Source: Halobacteriales archaeon
GTDB lineage: Archaea > Halobacteriota > Halobacteria > Halobacteriales > SKSH01
Length of the DNA: 64,000 nucleotides
Reading direction: 5' to 3'
Assembly: GCA_007118145.1 (NCBI GenBank)
Contig: SKSD01000015.1
Span: 75,268-139,267 of the forward strand
The notes under the pieces were generated by a model. The model was not told the origin of the DNA. It saw nothing but the letters and a program-made list of their open reading frames with translations, and did no database searches. Below, in pieces: positions 43,646 to 51,979 of this stretch (the first letter of the stretch is position 1; the number at the start of each line of letters is the position of its first letter). The translations under genes and the position numbers were made by a program.

Positions 43646-44435
43646 TCAGTCGTCTGCAACCGAAGGGACCGAATACACACCGCAAGAGCTCATGGTCGCC
43701 GCTGCCGCACGGGAGATTTACGATGGCGATACCGTCTTCGTCGGGATGCGACTGCCGATGCTGGCGTACCAACTGGCCGTCTCGACTCATGCACCGAACG
43801 CATTGGCGCTGTTTGAGAGTGGCGTCATCCGCGACGATCCGGCAGGGACGTTCATCCATACGATGTGTGATCTACCCAACCAGTTCGAGGCAGTCGCGAC
43901 GACCGACATGCTCGCGGTGATGGGTCGGTTGCAACGCGGTGATGTCGACCTGGGCTTTCTCGGGACAGCTGAGATAGACCGGTTTGGCAACCTCAATACC
44001 ACGAGGGTCGGACCCTCCGATGATCCGATCAGGCTACCTGGCAGTGGTGGAGCCTGTGATATCGCCTGTCTTGCCCATGAAACGGTCGTCCTGATGCGAC
44101 ACGAACCACGCCGGTTCGTCGACCAGGTGACCTATGTTACCAGCCCAGGCTATCCCACAGATGGCTCAGGTGCTGATGGACGGCCGAGCCCGGGAGCCGG
44201 ACCCCGTCGGCTGGTTACATCGAAGGCCACCTTCGGATTCGACGATTGCGGTGAGTTGTACCTACGAACGGTCCACCCCGGTGTCGATCCACAGAGCATC
44301 CATGACGACATGCCGTGGGAGCTCAAGACTCGAGAGACGGTAGATGAAGAACCGGTCGGTCAGACTGCCCCACCAACCCCCGACGAACTCGAACTCATCC
44401 GGACGTTCGATCCGGAGGGATTCTGGACGAGTTAG
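43635..44435 (+). CDS. Class I CoA-transferase family, subunit B (GctB/IpdB-like)
   Basis: The 266-residue partner of the preceding gene has ELMVAAAAREIYDGDTVFVGMRLPMLAYQLA, then LALFESGVIRDDPAG with Glu61 at the position of the catalytic Glu of glutaconate CoA-transferase, then GFLGTAEIDRFGNLNTTRVG and RLPGSGGACDIA. The C-terminus (LRTVHPGVDPQSIHDD, TPDELELIRTFDPEGF) is standard. The Glu supports true CoA transfer; IpdB-type ring hydrolases lack it as far as I know. The TAG stop overlaps the stop of the convergent hydratase gene. Confidence 0.82.
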   Translation: MDADQSSATEGTEYTPQELMVAAAAREIYDGDTVFVGMRLPMLAYQLAVSTHAPNALALFESGVIRDDPAGTFIHTMCDLPNQFEAVATTDMLAVMGRLQRGDVDLGFLGTAEIDRFGNLNTTRVGPSDDPIRLPGSGGACDIACLAHETVVLMRHEPRRFVDQVTYVTSPGYPTDGSGADGRPSPGAGPRRLVTSKATFGFDDCGELYLRTVHPGVDPQSIHDDMPWELKTRETVDEEPVGQTAPPTPDELELIRTFDPEGFWTS

Positions 44436-45196
44436 GGCCACTCTGGTTCGCGGCGTTCGAGTTGTGCGAGGACGCCCTCGCGATAATCAGGCTCGTTTCG
44501 AGCTGCATCAAGAGCGATCGTCTCGAGATATGAGCGCGCAGCACGGGGCGACATCTCTGCGGTAGCATACAGTCCGTCTTTCAGTTTACGCATCACCCTC
44601 GGGCTCATGCCAACGAGTCGTTCGGCCACCCTGTCGACTTCGGCATCAAGCGCTGACTCCGGAACGGCTCTGGCGACGAGGCCGATCTCAGCTGCCTCCT
44701 CACCGGAAATCGTCTCACCTGTAAGCATCATATCGACCGTTTTCGTCAAGCCAATCCGGGACATCAACATCGGTGGTGAGAAATGGTTGACGATCCCGAG
44801 ACCCACCTCGGGCTGTCCAAGTTGAGCGTCGGTTGCGGCGACCGGGATATCCGTGTGTAACATCAAGTCGAACCCCCCGCCGAGAGCGTAGCCATCGACC
44901 CTGGCGATCGTCGGTTTTCCGAGGTGCATCATGGCCTCGAACAGATCCTCCCAGGTGTCGGTGAACGGCTGCAGGGCGAAGTCCCGCTCTCGCACCTCCT
45001 CGATATCGCCACCGGCGCAGAATGCGTCACCCTCGCTCTGTATGACCACCACACGGACATCATCATTATCGCGATATGACCTGATACGATCGGTGATCTC
45101 GAGCTTCGTCGGAAGGTCGACAGCGTTGAGTTTCTCTGGTCGCTGTAGTGTCACCCGTGCGATACCATCCACGATCTCAAACCCGACGTTCACCAT
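44432..45196 (-). CDS. Enoyl-CoA hydratase/isomerase (crotonase) family
   Basis: The 254-residue crotonase-fold protein begins MVNVGFEIVDGIARVTLQRPEKLNAVD. The oxyanion-hole segments are FCAGGDIEEV and YALGGGFDLML; in the second the usual catalytic Glu of GGGCEL is Asp, while the other Glu is kept in QPEVGLGIV. Altered Glu residues are common in crotonases with other reactions, so besides hydration of an enoyl-CoA a ring-opening reaction like that of 2-ketocyclohexanecarboxyl-CoA hydrolase is possible. It lies 62 bases after the SDR gene on the same strand, and its start gives the family N-terminus. Confidence 0.86.
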   Translation of the reverse strand: MVNVGFEIVDGIARVTLQRPEKLNAVDLPTKLEITDRIRSYRDNDDVRVVVIQSEGDAFCAGGDIEEVRERDFALQPFTDTWEDLFEAMMHLGKPTIARVDGYALGGGFDLMLHTDIPVAATDAQLGQPEVGLGIVNHFSPPMLMSRIGLTKTVDMMLTGETISGEEAAEIGLVARAVPESALDAEVDRVAERLVGMSPRVMRKLKDGLYATAEMSPRAARSYLETIALDAARNEPDYREGVLAQLERREPEWP

Positions 45197-45258
45197 GTTA
45201 CCGAAGGCAAGAAGCTGAGGTATTGTAGCTACGTCGAAATCATGTCGACTCGTCTCAC

Positions 45259-46023
45259 CTAGACGGTCAACCCGCCGTCGACGACGATACACTCACCGGT
45301 GATGAACGAGGCAAGGTCACTCGCGAGAAACACAGCCACGTTCGCCACCTCCGCTGGTGACCCGAACCGACCCGCAGGTGTCTGATCGAGGATCCGTTGA
45401 TACAGCTCATCCATGTCCATCACGGGTTCAGTGAGATCTGTCTCGATATAGCCAGGTGCGATGGCGTTGACCCGTACCGAGGGTGCCCAGTCCATGGCCA
45501 TGCTCTTGGTCAGCCCCACGAGTCCATGCTTTGAGGCGACGTAAGCATGTTGGCGCTTAACACCGACGAGTCCGGCCGTGCTCGCAACGTTGATGACCGA
45601 ACCATCACGTTCGAGCAAGTGTTCACCCGCCATGTGCGAGCAGTTGAACGCACCGATGAGGTTGACAGAGATGGGGCGTTCGAACGCTGTCAAATCGACG
45701 GTCTCGGGTGTACCCATCGCTTCTACCGGGTTGATACCTGCATTATTCACCAGGAGATCGAGGTGGCCAAACTCATCGATGACGGAATCGACCAATGACT
45801 CGACCGCCTCCACATCGGTCACATCGGTTGGGTGACCGATCGCACGCACCCCCTCGTCCGCCAGGGATGAGACAGCCACATCGACGTCGTCAGCGGTGCG
45901 TGACACAGGGACGACATCGGCGCCTGCCTCACCAAGGGTTCGAGATATCTCCCACCCAATACCTCGGGTCCCACCGGTCACGATCGCCACCCGGCCCGAG
46001 AGGTCGATCTCAATACTGGACAC
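45259..46023 (-). CDS. Short-chain dehydrogenase/reductase (SDR)
   Basis: The 254-residue protein is a classical SDR: cofactor motif TGGTRGIG at residues 16-23, LVNNAGI near residue 90, catalytic Ser in VASTAG, and YVASK with Tyr and Lys near residue 160, followed by NAIAPGYIETDL. The C-terminus GECIVVDGGLTV is typical of the FabG-like group, so an acyl-CoA-linked 3-hydroxy/3-oxo step is a good guess. The start is GTG at 46023. It forms an operon with the crotonase and is divergent from the RidA-dehydrogenase-MaoC operon. Confidence 0.88.
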   Translation of the reverse strand: MSSIEIDLSGRVAIVTGGTRGIGWEISRTLGEAGADVVPVSRTADDVDVAVSSLADEGVRAIGHPTDVTDVEAVESLVDSVIDEFGHLDLLVNNAGINPVEAMGTPETVDLTAFERPISVNLIGAFNCSHMAGEHLLERDGSVINVASTAGLVGVKRQHAYVASKHGLVGLTKSMAMDWAPSVRVNAIAPGYIETDLTEPVMDMDELYQRILDQTPAGRFGSPAEVANVAVFLASDLASFITGECIVVDGGLTV

Positions 46024-46160
46024 ACTTATCCCCTCCGGTCGATCGGGTTCGAGTCGGGTCGACTGAATCGCTCATCGACATCGCATGTGACTGCCAACGT
46101 GATGCGTCTTTCCCCATGTGATGCACGACGTTTCCTCCACCTTCAATACGGTCGCTTTCG

Positions 46161-46586
46161 ATGTCGGCTTCAATGCAACGAGAAGTACTCGTCCCTGAAG
46201 GGTTGGCTCCACCACGAGGGTTCAACCACGGTATCGCGGTCGAGGGGGGTAAGTTGGTCTTCCTCGCAGGACAGGATGCCTCCGGGCCAGATGGAGACAT
46301 CGTCGCTCCTGGTGAACTTCTCCCACAGTTCGAACAGGTATTGGAGAACCTACGGGCGGTCGTCGAGGCGGCTGGAGGCTCGAGTGAGGACATCGTCAAA
46401 CTGAACATCTTCGTGTCCGATGCGGATGAGTATCGGGCGAACCTCGCTGCACTCGGCGAGATATTCCAACGCTATATCGATACCTACCCAGCCATGGCCC
46501 TGTTCGAGGTGAGTGGCTTTTTCAAACCCGGTGCGGTCGTCGAACTCGAGGGTTTCGCCGTGGTCGATCCAGAACAGGACGGATGA
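46161..46586 (+). CDS. RidA-family enamine/imine deaminase, island copy
   Basis: The 141-residue protein has the RidA fold: GFNHGIAVEGGKLVFLAGQDASGPDGDIV, FEQVLENLRAVVEAAGGSSEDIVKLNIFVSD and a C-terminal MALFEVSGFFKPGAVVELEGFAVVD. It differs from the copy at 2465-2857. It starts an operon with an acyl-CoA dehydrogenase only one base downstream. The ring product of anthraniloyl-CoA monooxygenase carries an enamine, so hydrolysis of that enamine with release of ammonia is an attractive but unproved role. ATG 46161 and ATG 46173 are both possible. Confidence 0.83.
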   Translation: MSASMQREVLVPEGLAPPRGFNHGIAVEGGKLVFLAGQDASGPDGDIVAPGELLPQFEQVLENLRAVVEAAGGSSEDIVKLNIFVSDADEYRANLAALGEIFQRYIDTYPAMALFEVSGFFKPGAVVELEGFAVVDPEQDG

Positions 46587-46587
46587 C

Positions 46588-47739
46588 ATGATCGAACAGC
46601 TGTCACTCGAAGAGCGTCACAAACGCCATCGCGAGCGTGTCCGCGAGTATTGTGAGCAACACGTCGAGCCCGTGATCGAACAACACGAGCGTGACGGGAC
46701 GTTCCCCGAGGGACTGGTGAGATCGATCGGTGAAGCTGGGTTAACCGGTGTGCCATACCCGACAGCGCACGGTGGACTCGGCGCTGACTATCGCTCCTTC
46801 GCGATCACAGTCGAGGAGTTCGCCCGCTCGTGGAAACTCGTCGCAGGGGCGATCAATATCGCGTGCGGTCTTGTCGGATACCCGATCGCCCAATTCGGCA
46901 ACGATGAGCAACGAGATGAGTGGTTGACCTCCATCTGCACAGGAGAATGGATCCCTGCCTTCTCGCTCACCGAACCCGAGGCTGGGAGCGATGCGGCAGC
47001 GATCTCCACGACGGCCACAAGAGATGGTGATGAGTGGGTGCTCAACGGAGAGAAGATCTGGACGACACATGGTTCGGTCGCAGACTTTCTCACCGTCGTT
47101 GTACGCACCGATGAGACGACAGATCACCGTGGTATCAGCCTGATCGGTGTCCCCAATCCACACGAGATAGATGGTTTCTCTGTCGAACGAGATATCCCAT
47201 GTATGGAGGGTGCTGCTGCGATCGAGAGTGAGCTTCGTTTCGATGATGTCCGGGTACCTGTCGGTCACCTGATCGGCGAGGAGGGCCATGGCTTCCGGTA
47301 TATCATGGAGGGACTCGATATAGGCCGTATCGGGACGGCTGCACAAGGCGTGGGGATCTCCCAGGGTGCCTTCGAGGTGAGCAGTACATACGCCGACGAA
47401 CGTGAGCAGTTCGGTCAGCCAATTCGCGACTTCCAGGGGATCGGGTTCAAGCTTGCGGATATGGCATCCGCTACCGAGGCAGCTCGATTGCTCACCCTGG
47501 CAGCTGCAGACCAACGTGACCGTGGTGAACGTGTCACCAAACGCGCAGCCATGGCGAAGACGTTCGCCACCGACGTGGCGATGGAGGTATCAACCGAGGC
47601 AGTGCAGGTACTCGGTGCTCGGGGGTACTCACACGATTACCCGGTCGAGCGGTACATGCGTGAGGCGAAAGGCACCCAAATCTACGATGGCACCAACGAG
47701 ATCAACCGACTCGTGATCGTTAACCGCATGTATGACTGA
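46588..47739 (+). CDS. Acyl-CoA dehydrogenase
   Basis: The 383-residue flavoenzyme is a standard acyl-CoA dehydrogenase: AFSLTEPEAGSDAAAISTTA near residue 125, WVLNGEKIWTTHGSVADFLTVVVRT, ADEREQFGQPIRDFQGIGFKLADMA near residue 267, and the catalytic-base region YDGTNEINRLVIVNR at the end, where the Glu position of YEGT is Asp in YDGTNEI; related enzymes keep activity through this or a neighbouring acidic residue. The start ATG 46588 lies one base after the RidA stop. It probably desaturates an alicyclic or dicarboxylyl-CoA intermediate. Confidence 0.88.
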   Translation: MIEQLSLEERHKRHRERVREYCEQHVEPVIEQHERDGTFPEGLVRSIGEAGLTGVPYPTAHGGLGADYRSFAITVEEFARSWKLVAGAINIACGLVGYPIAQFGNDEQRDEWLTSICTGEWIPAFSLTEPEAGSDAAAISTTATRDGDEWVLNGEKIWTTHGSVADFLTVVVRTDETTDHRGISLIGVPNPHEIDGFSVERDIPCMEGAAAIESELRFDDVRVPVGHLIGEEGHGFRYIMEGLDIGRIGTAAQGVGISQGAFEVSSTYADEREQFGQPIRDFQGIGFKLADMASATEAARLLTLAAADQRDRGERVTKRAAMAKTFATDVAMEVSTEAVQVLGARGYSHDYPVERYMREAKGTQIYDGTNEINRLVIVNRMYD

Positions 47740-48178
47740 CCAAGGGACAATGCAGTACTTCGAGGATTTGTCAATCGGTGATTCGTGGGAACCCGGCTCA
47801 GTGACGTTCACCAAGGAGGAGATCATCGAGTTTGCAAGGCGGTACGATCCCCAACCGTTCCACCTCGATGATACCGCTGGTGAACGACATTTCGAGGGGG
47901 TCATCGCAAGCGGATGGCACACGGCTGCAGCATGTATGCGACCATTCGCTGAGGCGGTGTTGACTGATGTGGCCATCATAGCTGCCCTCGGCATCGAGAA
48001 TCTCGTCTGGAGGCGAGCGGTGAGACCGGGAGATACGTTAGCTATCAGTGTCACGTTACACGACAAGCAGCCATGGGACGATGGTCGCGGGCAGGTCACC
48101 TTCAAGCTCGTCGCCAAGAACCAGGCCGACGAACGGGTTCACTCGCGGTTGGATCACGTGCTGGTCGAACGTGCATAG
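47732..48178 (+). CDS. MaoC-like hot-dog-fold hydratase
   Basis: The 148-residue protein has the hot-dog fold of MaoC/(R)-specific enoyl-CoA hydratases: MQYFEDLSIGDSWEPGSVTFTKEEIIEFARRYDPQPFHLDD contains the catalytic Asp-X4-His dyad (DPQPFH), followed by SGWHTAAACMRPFAEA. It overlaps the end of the acyl-CoA dehydrogenase gene by eight bases, so the two are translated together and should act in sequence, adding or removing water after desaturation. Confidence 0.86.
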   Translation: MTDQGTMQYFEDLSIGDSWEPGSVTFTKEEIIEFARRYDPQPFHLDDTAGERHFEGVIASGWHTAAACMRPFAEAVLTDVAIIAALGIENLVWRRAVRPGDTLAISVTLHDKQPWDDGRGQVTFKLVAKNQADERVHSRLDHVLVERA

Positions 48179-48264
48179 ACTCGGCCGGATCGAACCCGGT
48201 CAGCCAGGAAAATCGATAGACGCGACAGTTACCATCAGGAATTTCATCCTGCATATTTACCGTA

Positions 48265-48274
48265 ATTATATATG
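48265..48274 (+). promoter_or_regulatory. TATA box of the livK gene
   Basis: ATTATATATG is centred 28 bases before the ATG at 48298, in a strongly AT-rich stretch. It is one of the best TATA matches in the window. Confidence 0.6.
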
Positions 48275-48297
48275 ATATCCCATCACCTTGTTAACTG

Positions 48298-49524
48298 ATG
48301 CCGGACTCCACATCCAACCAATCGACGGAAACTGGTATACGACGACGGTCATTCCTCGCTGCAGCAGGTCTGTCTGCTACAGGGATGTTTGCGGGGTGTC
48401 TCGGTGGTGACGATGATGACGTAATCACGATCGGAGCGATTCAGCCGTTCACCGGCTCCTTCGCCCCGTGGGGCGAGGCACACTCCGCCGGATTGAACTT
48501 CGCGATCGACGAGGTCAACGAGAACGGTGGTGTTCTCGGGATGGAGGTGCAGGTCACCGAATCGGATACGGGGAGTGATCCGAGCGAGGCAGACACCATC
48601 TTCAGACAGCAGGTGGAGGAACAACACGCTGTTGCGATCACCGGTGCTGTCTCGAGCGACGTCGGTGTTGCTACACGACAGACAGCCGAGGATCTCATGG
48701 TGCCGAACATCCTGCATATGGCAGGATCACCCGGTGTGATCGGCCGGGATACACGGTTCGTCTTCCGAGTTGGTTCACACTCGAACGTGACGGACGGGAT
48801 GGCCATCCGCGGTCTCATCGAAGACCAAGGGTATACCAATGTCGCTGCGATACACGCTGCCTACGAATGGGGTCGAAGCTTCGAGGCAGCGTTGGGGCAG
48901 CTACTTCCCGACGGTGTTGAACTCCATGAGGCTGAAGCGGCGGTCGCTGAGAGCGATTTCACCCCCTACCTCTCAGGCTTCCCGGACGATATCGAACTAA
49001 TCGTCGCTACTGGCCATCCACCTGGCTCCGTTGCGATCCATTCCCAGGCACTCGAGCTTGGGTTCGAGCACGACTTCACCACCGGCGCCGGCGTGCCACC
49101 TGGGACGTTGTACGGTGGTCTCGGTGAGGACGCAGCGACCTTCGCACATCAACACGTCGCAGATCCGTTTTCCGATGACTTCATCGATGTGGCGAGCAGG
49201 TACGCCGAACAAGAGGGTGGCCGGTTCGATACCCACGAAGCATACGGGTATGTCGCTGGGCAGATCATCACCGACTCGATCGAGGCCGCCGGGTCGACTG
49301 ATCCGATCGACATCGCAGATGCGATCAGAGACAACTCACACGACACATTACTCGCCAACCCGATCGAGTACGCTGAGTGGGGTGAGGTGGATAATCTCAT
49401 TCACATGTTATCGACGTTTGAGTTCAGTGAACCACCGTATTACGAGGGCGGTGAGTGGCAACTCGAAAATCAGTTCAGAAGCGACCCACTCGACGCGTTC
49501 GACCCTGGTGAGTGGGACTTCTAG
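48298..49524 (+). CDS. livK: Liv-type ABC transporter substrate-binding lipoprotein
   Basis: The 408-residue protein is a periplasmic-binding-fold receptor of the branched-chain amino acid/amide (HAAT) family. The N-terminus holds a twin-arginine signal RRRSFL at residues 15-20 and a lipobox FAGC with Cys34 as the lipidated residue, the usual haloarchaeal arrangement. The mature part has VITIGAIQPFTGSFAPWGEAHSAGLNFAIDEVNENGG and VAITGAVSSDVGVATRQTAEDLMVPNI. The ligand is not visible; in this setting an aromatic amino acid or acid is as likely as leucine. The transporter genes follow, in mixed orientation. Confidence 0.92.
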   Translation: MPDSTSNQSTETGIRRRSFLAAAGLSATGMFAGCLGGDDDDVITIGAIQPFTGSFAPWGEAHSAGLNFAIDEVNENGGVLGMEVQVTESDTGSDPSEADTIFRQQVEEQHAVAITGAVSSDVGVATRQTAEDLMVPNILHMAGSPGVIGRDTRFVFRVGSHSNVTDGMAIRGLIEDQGYTNVAAIHAAYEWGRSFEAALGQLLPDGVELHEAEAAVAESDFTPYLSGFPDDIELIVATGHPPGSVAIHSQALELGFEHDFTTGAGVPPGTLYGGLGEDAATFAHQHVADPFSDDFIDVASRYAEQEGGRFDTHEAYGYVAGQIITDSIEAAGSTDPIDIADAIRDNSHDTLLANPIEYAEWGEVDNLIHMLSTFEFSEPPYYEGGEWQLENQFRSDPLDAFDPGEWDF

Positions 49525-49567
49525 ACCCCTGTACTGACTGGATTCCGCTATTTGTGAACCGTCGAGA

Positions 49568-50263
49568 TTAGCGGAGATAGGTTCGGATGATCCGATTGTC
49601 ATCCAATAACGCATCCGCATCATCCTCAGCGATAATCCTACCATTTTCCAAGAGGTACGCACGATCAGCGAGTTCTAACGCCTCGTTGACGTGTTGTTCG
49701 GTCAAGATCACGGTCACCTCCTCGCTGATCGCCTCGACTTTCTCGAACACACGCCGTGTAAGCATCGGCGCGAGTCCAACTGAGAGCTCATCCAGTGCCA
49801 GCACCTTCGGCTGTGCCATCAGTCCCCTGCCGATGGCCAACATCTGTTGTTCGCCACCGCTGAGCGTCCCAGCTTGTTGCTTTCGACGCTCTTGTAACAC
49901 CGGGAAGAGTTCGAACACATCGTCCATGATCCGCTGGCGTTCTTCTCGGTTCGTGTACGCACCCATCTCGATGTTCTCGATGACGGTCATCTCGGTGAAC
50001 AGGTTTCTTGCCTCAGGTACGTGCACGAACCCCTGTCGGACGATATCTTCCGGGGATAGTGTGTTGATATCCTCTTCAAAGAGCGTGACCGAACCTGATT
50101 TCGGCTTGATGAGACCGGAGAGCGTCTTCAGCAACGTGGTCTTGCCAGCACCGTTCGATCCGACGATCGCAACGATTCCGTCTGATTCGGTCACCTCCAT
50201 CGAGATGTCCCACAAAACCTGAAGATCACCGTACGCAACGCTCAGCTCATCGACAGTGATCAT
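49568..50263 (-). CDS. livF: Liv-type ABC transporter ATP-binding protein LivF
   Basis: The 231-residue ATPase has Walker A GSNGAGKTTLL near residue 35, the signature LSGGEQQML near residue 133, and Walker B KVLALDELSVGLAP. The wording GLAPMLTRRVFEKVEAI and the short C-terminus place it in the LivF branch. Its start overlaps the end of livG as ATGA (50260-50263). It is transcribed away from livH/livM although their products form one complex at the inner face of the membrane. Confidence 0.93.
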   Translation of the reverse strand: MITVDELSVAYGDLQVLWDISMEVTESDGIVAIVGSNGAGKTTLLKTLSGLIKPKSGSVTLFEEDINTLSPEDIVRQGFVHVPEARNLFTEMTVIENIEMGAYTNREERQRIMDDVFELFPVLQERRKQQAGTLSGGEQQMLAIGRGLMAQPKVLALDELSVGLAPMLTRRVFEKVEAISEEVTVILTEQHVNEALELADRAYLLENGRIIAEDDADALLDDNRIIRTYLR

Positions 50264-50982
50264 ACCGCATCACCGAGGTATGCCTCGATGACCTCGTCAT
50301 CGCTCTTGATCTGCTCGGGGGTCCCCCTGGCGATCAACGAACCTTTATGGAGTACGAGAATACGGTCGGTGCTCCCGAGGATGGCCTCCATGACGTGCTC
50401 GATCCAGAGCACCGAGATGTCACGCTCGCTTCGTATGCGTTCGATCGTCTCCACGAGCTGATCAAGTTCCGCAGGTGTCAACCCTGCACCCATCTCGTCT
50501 ATCATCAACAAATCCGGGTCACAGGCGACCCCACGGGCGAGTTCCACGAGCTTTCGTTGTGCGATGGGGAGTTCACTCGTGTGTTGATCGCGTTGCTGAT
50601 CCAGGCCAAGAAACTCCAACACCTCGGTAGCCTGTTGTTCGGCTGCATCTCGTGAGCGTGTCTCACCAGAGCCAAAGGTCGCACCGGTGAGTACGTTCTC
50701 GAAGACGGTTGATTCATCGAACGTTCTGACGATCTGAAACGTGCGTACGAGGCCAGCATGACAGATCGCACTGGTTCGCATACCGGTGATATCTTGATCG
50801 TTGAATCTGATCTCCCCATGATCGGGTTTGTAGATGCCAGAGATGGTGTTGAAAAGCGTGGTCTTGCCCGCTCCGTTTGGACCGATGAGCCCGACGATCT
50901 CTCCGTGATCAACAGAGAAGCTGACACCATCGACCGCAGTTAACCCGCCAAACGACTTCGTCACGTCGGACACCTGCAGCAT
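50260..50982 (-). CDS. livG: Liv-type ABC transporter ATP-binding protein LivG
   Basis: The 240-residue ATPase has Walker A GPNGAGKTTLFNTISGIY near residue 35, GLVRTFQIVRTFDESTVFENV, a Q-rich signature region LPIAQRKLVELARGVACDPDLLMIDEMGAGLTP, and the LivG-type end PEQIKSDDEVIEAYLG. The signature LSGGQ is replaced by LPIAQ, an unusual change at a functionally important site. A TATA-like box lies 31 bases before the ATG. Confidence 0.9.
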   Translation of the reverse strand: MLQVSDVTKSFGGLTAVDGVSFSVDHGEIVGLIGPNGAGKTTLFNTISGIYKPDHGEIRFNDQDITGMRTSAICHAGLVRTFQIVRTFDESTVFENVLTGATFGSGETRSRDAAEQQATEVLEFLGLDQQRDQHTSELPIAQRKLVELARGVACDPDLLMIDEMGAGLTPAELDQLVETIERIRSERDISVLWIEHVMEAILGSTDRILVLHKGSLIARGTPEQIKSDDEVIEAYLGDAV

Positions 50983-51010
50983 GCGTCGGATGTTTTGACA
51001 CTCAGCGCGT

Positions 51011-51020
51011 TATAGTTTTT
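51011..51020 (-). promoter_or_regulatory. TATA-like box of the livG-livF operon
   Basis: The minus strand reads AAAAACTATA about 31 bases before the livG ATG at 50982, within the 142-base gap shared with divergent livH. Confidence 0.45.
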
Positions 51021-51124
51021 GACGTCGGTTGGTCACCAGCTGTGAGATGTTAAGAAAAGCTTAACGGGTTCGGTATCTCATCCATTTTCAGCTGCATGAC
51101 GTTCGAAGTTGGAGTGGTCAGTCG

Positions 51125-51979
51125 ATGATTTCATCGTTTGTTCAGGTGTCAATCGACGGATTCGCTCGGGGACTCATCCTGGCGATGCTCGGTGCGGCGA
51201 TCACCCTGGTATTCGGTCTTGGGAGTATCCTCAACATCGCCATTGGTGCGTTCACCGTCTTCGCAGTCATCGTTGCAGTATGGTCGACGACGGTCGTCGT
51301 CCATCCATTCGCTGGTGCGATCGTTGGTATCGCCGCGGTCGCGCTCTTGTCCCTCGTCGTCGATCAGGTGATGCTGTCTAGTGTCTACCGGTCTGAGGGC
51401 GAAGAACGTATCACCGTCGGCATTTTCACCACCCTTGGGCTCGAGATCATGCTGGCAAGTATGCTCGCCGTGATGTTCACGGCATCATACGGGGTCTCAC
51501 ACGACTCGTTCTTACTCCACGTCGGCGATGTGCGCATTCGGAGTTCATCGCTGCTCATCATCGCAGTAGCGAGTGCTGTACTCGGTGTGTTATTCCTCTT
51601 CCTTCGCAACACCTACCTCGGCAAAGCGACCAGGACGGTCTTTCAAGATGAGATCGGTGCCCAGCTTTGCGGGATAAATCCCAGGCGGATCAGGACACTG
51701 ATCTTCGTACTGAGTGGGATACTTGCAGGCATAGCTGGGATCCTCTGGAGCGTCCAGGCACCGATGCGACCCGGCGATGCGTTCACGTTCACGGTGTTTG
51801 CGATTATCGTCTCGATCGTCGGTGGTGTCAGAAACATCCGCGGGACTATCGCAGCTGGCGTGTTACTTGGTCTCGTCTGGACGTATGCGAACTTCTGGAT
51901 CGGATCGTGGATCGCCATGGTGATATTGTTCAGCGTGGCCATCGTGGTGTTGATCCTCCGCCCGGAGGAGATATCATGA
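51125..51979 (+). CDS. livH: Liv-type ABC transporter permease LivH
   Basis: The 284-residue membrane protein has about eight helices and the family marks GLGSILNIAIGAFTVFAVIVA near residue 35, and SGILAGIAGILWSVQAPMRPGD with IVSIVGGVRNIRGTIAAGVLLGL in the cytoplasmic coupling region and last helices. It forms one half of the membrane channel. Its stop overlaps the livM start as ATGA. Confidence 0.92.
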   Translation: MISSFVQVSIDGFARGLILAMLGAAITLVFGLGSILNIAIGAFTVFAVIVAVWSTTVVVHPFAGAIVGIAAVALLSLVVDQVMLSSVYRSEGEERITVGIFTTLGLEIMLASMLAVMFTASYGVSHDSFLLHVGDVRIRSSSLLIIAVASAVLGVLFLFLRNTYLGKATRTVFQDEIGAQLCGINPRRIRTLIFVLSGILAGIAGILWSVQAPMRPGDAFTFTVFAIIVSIVGGVRNIRGTIAAGVLLGLVWTYANFWIGSWIAMVILFSVAIVVLILRPEEIS

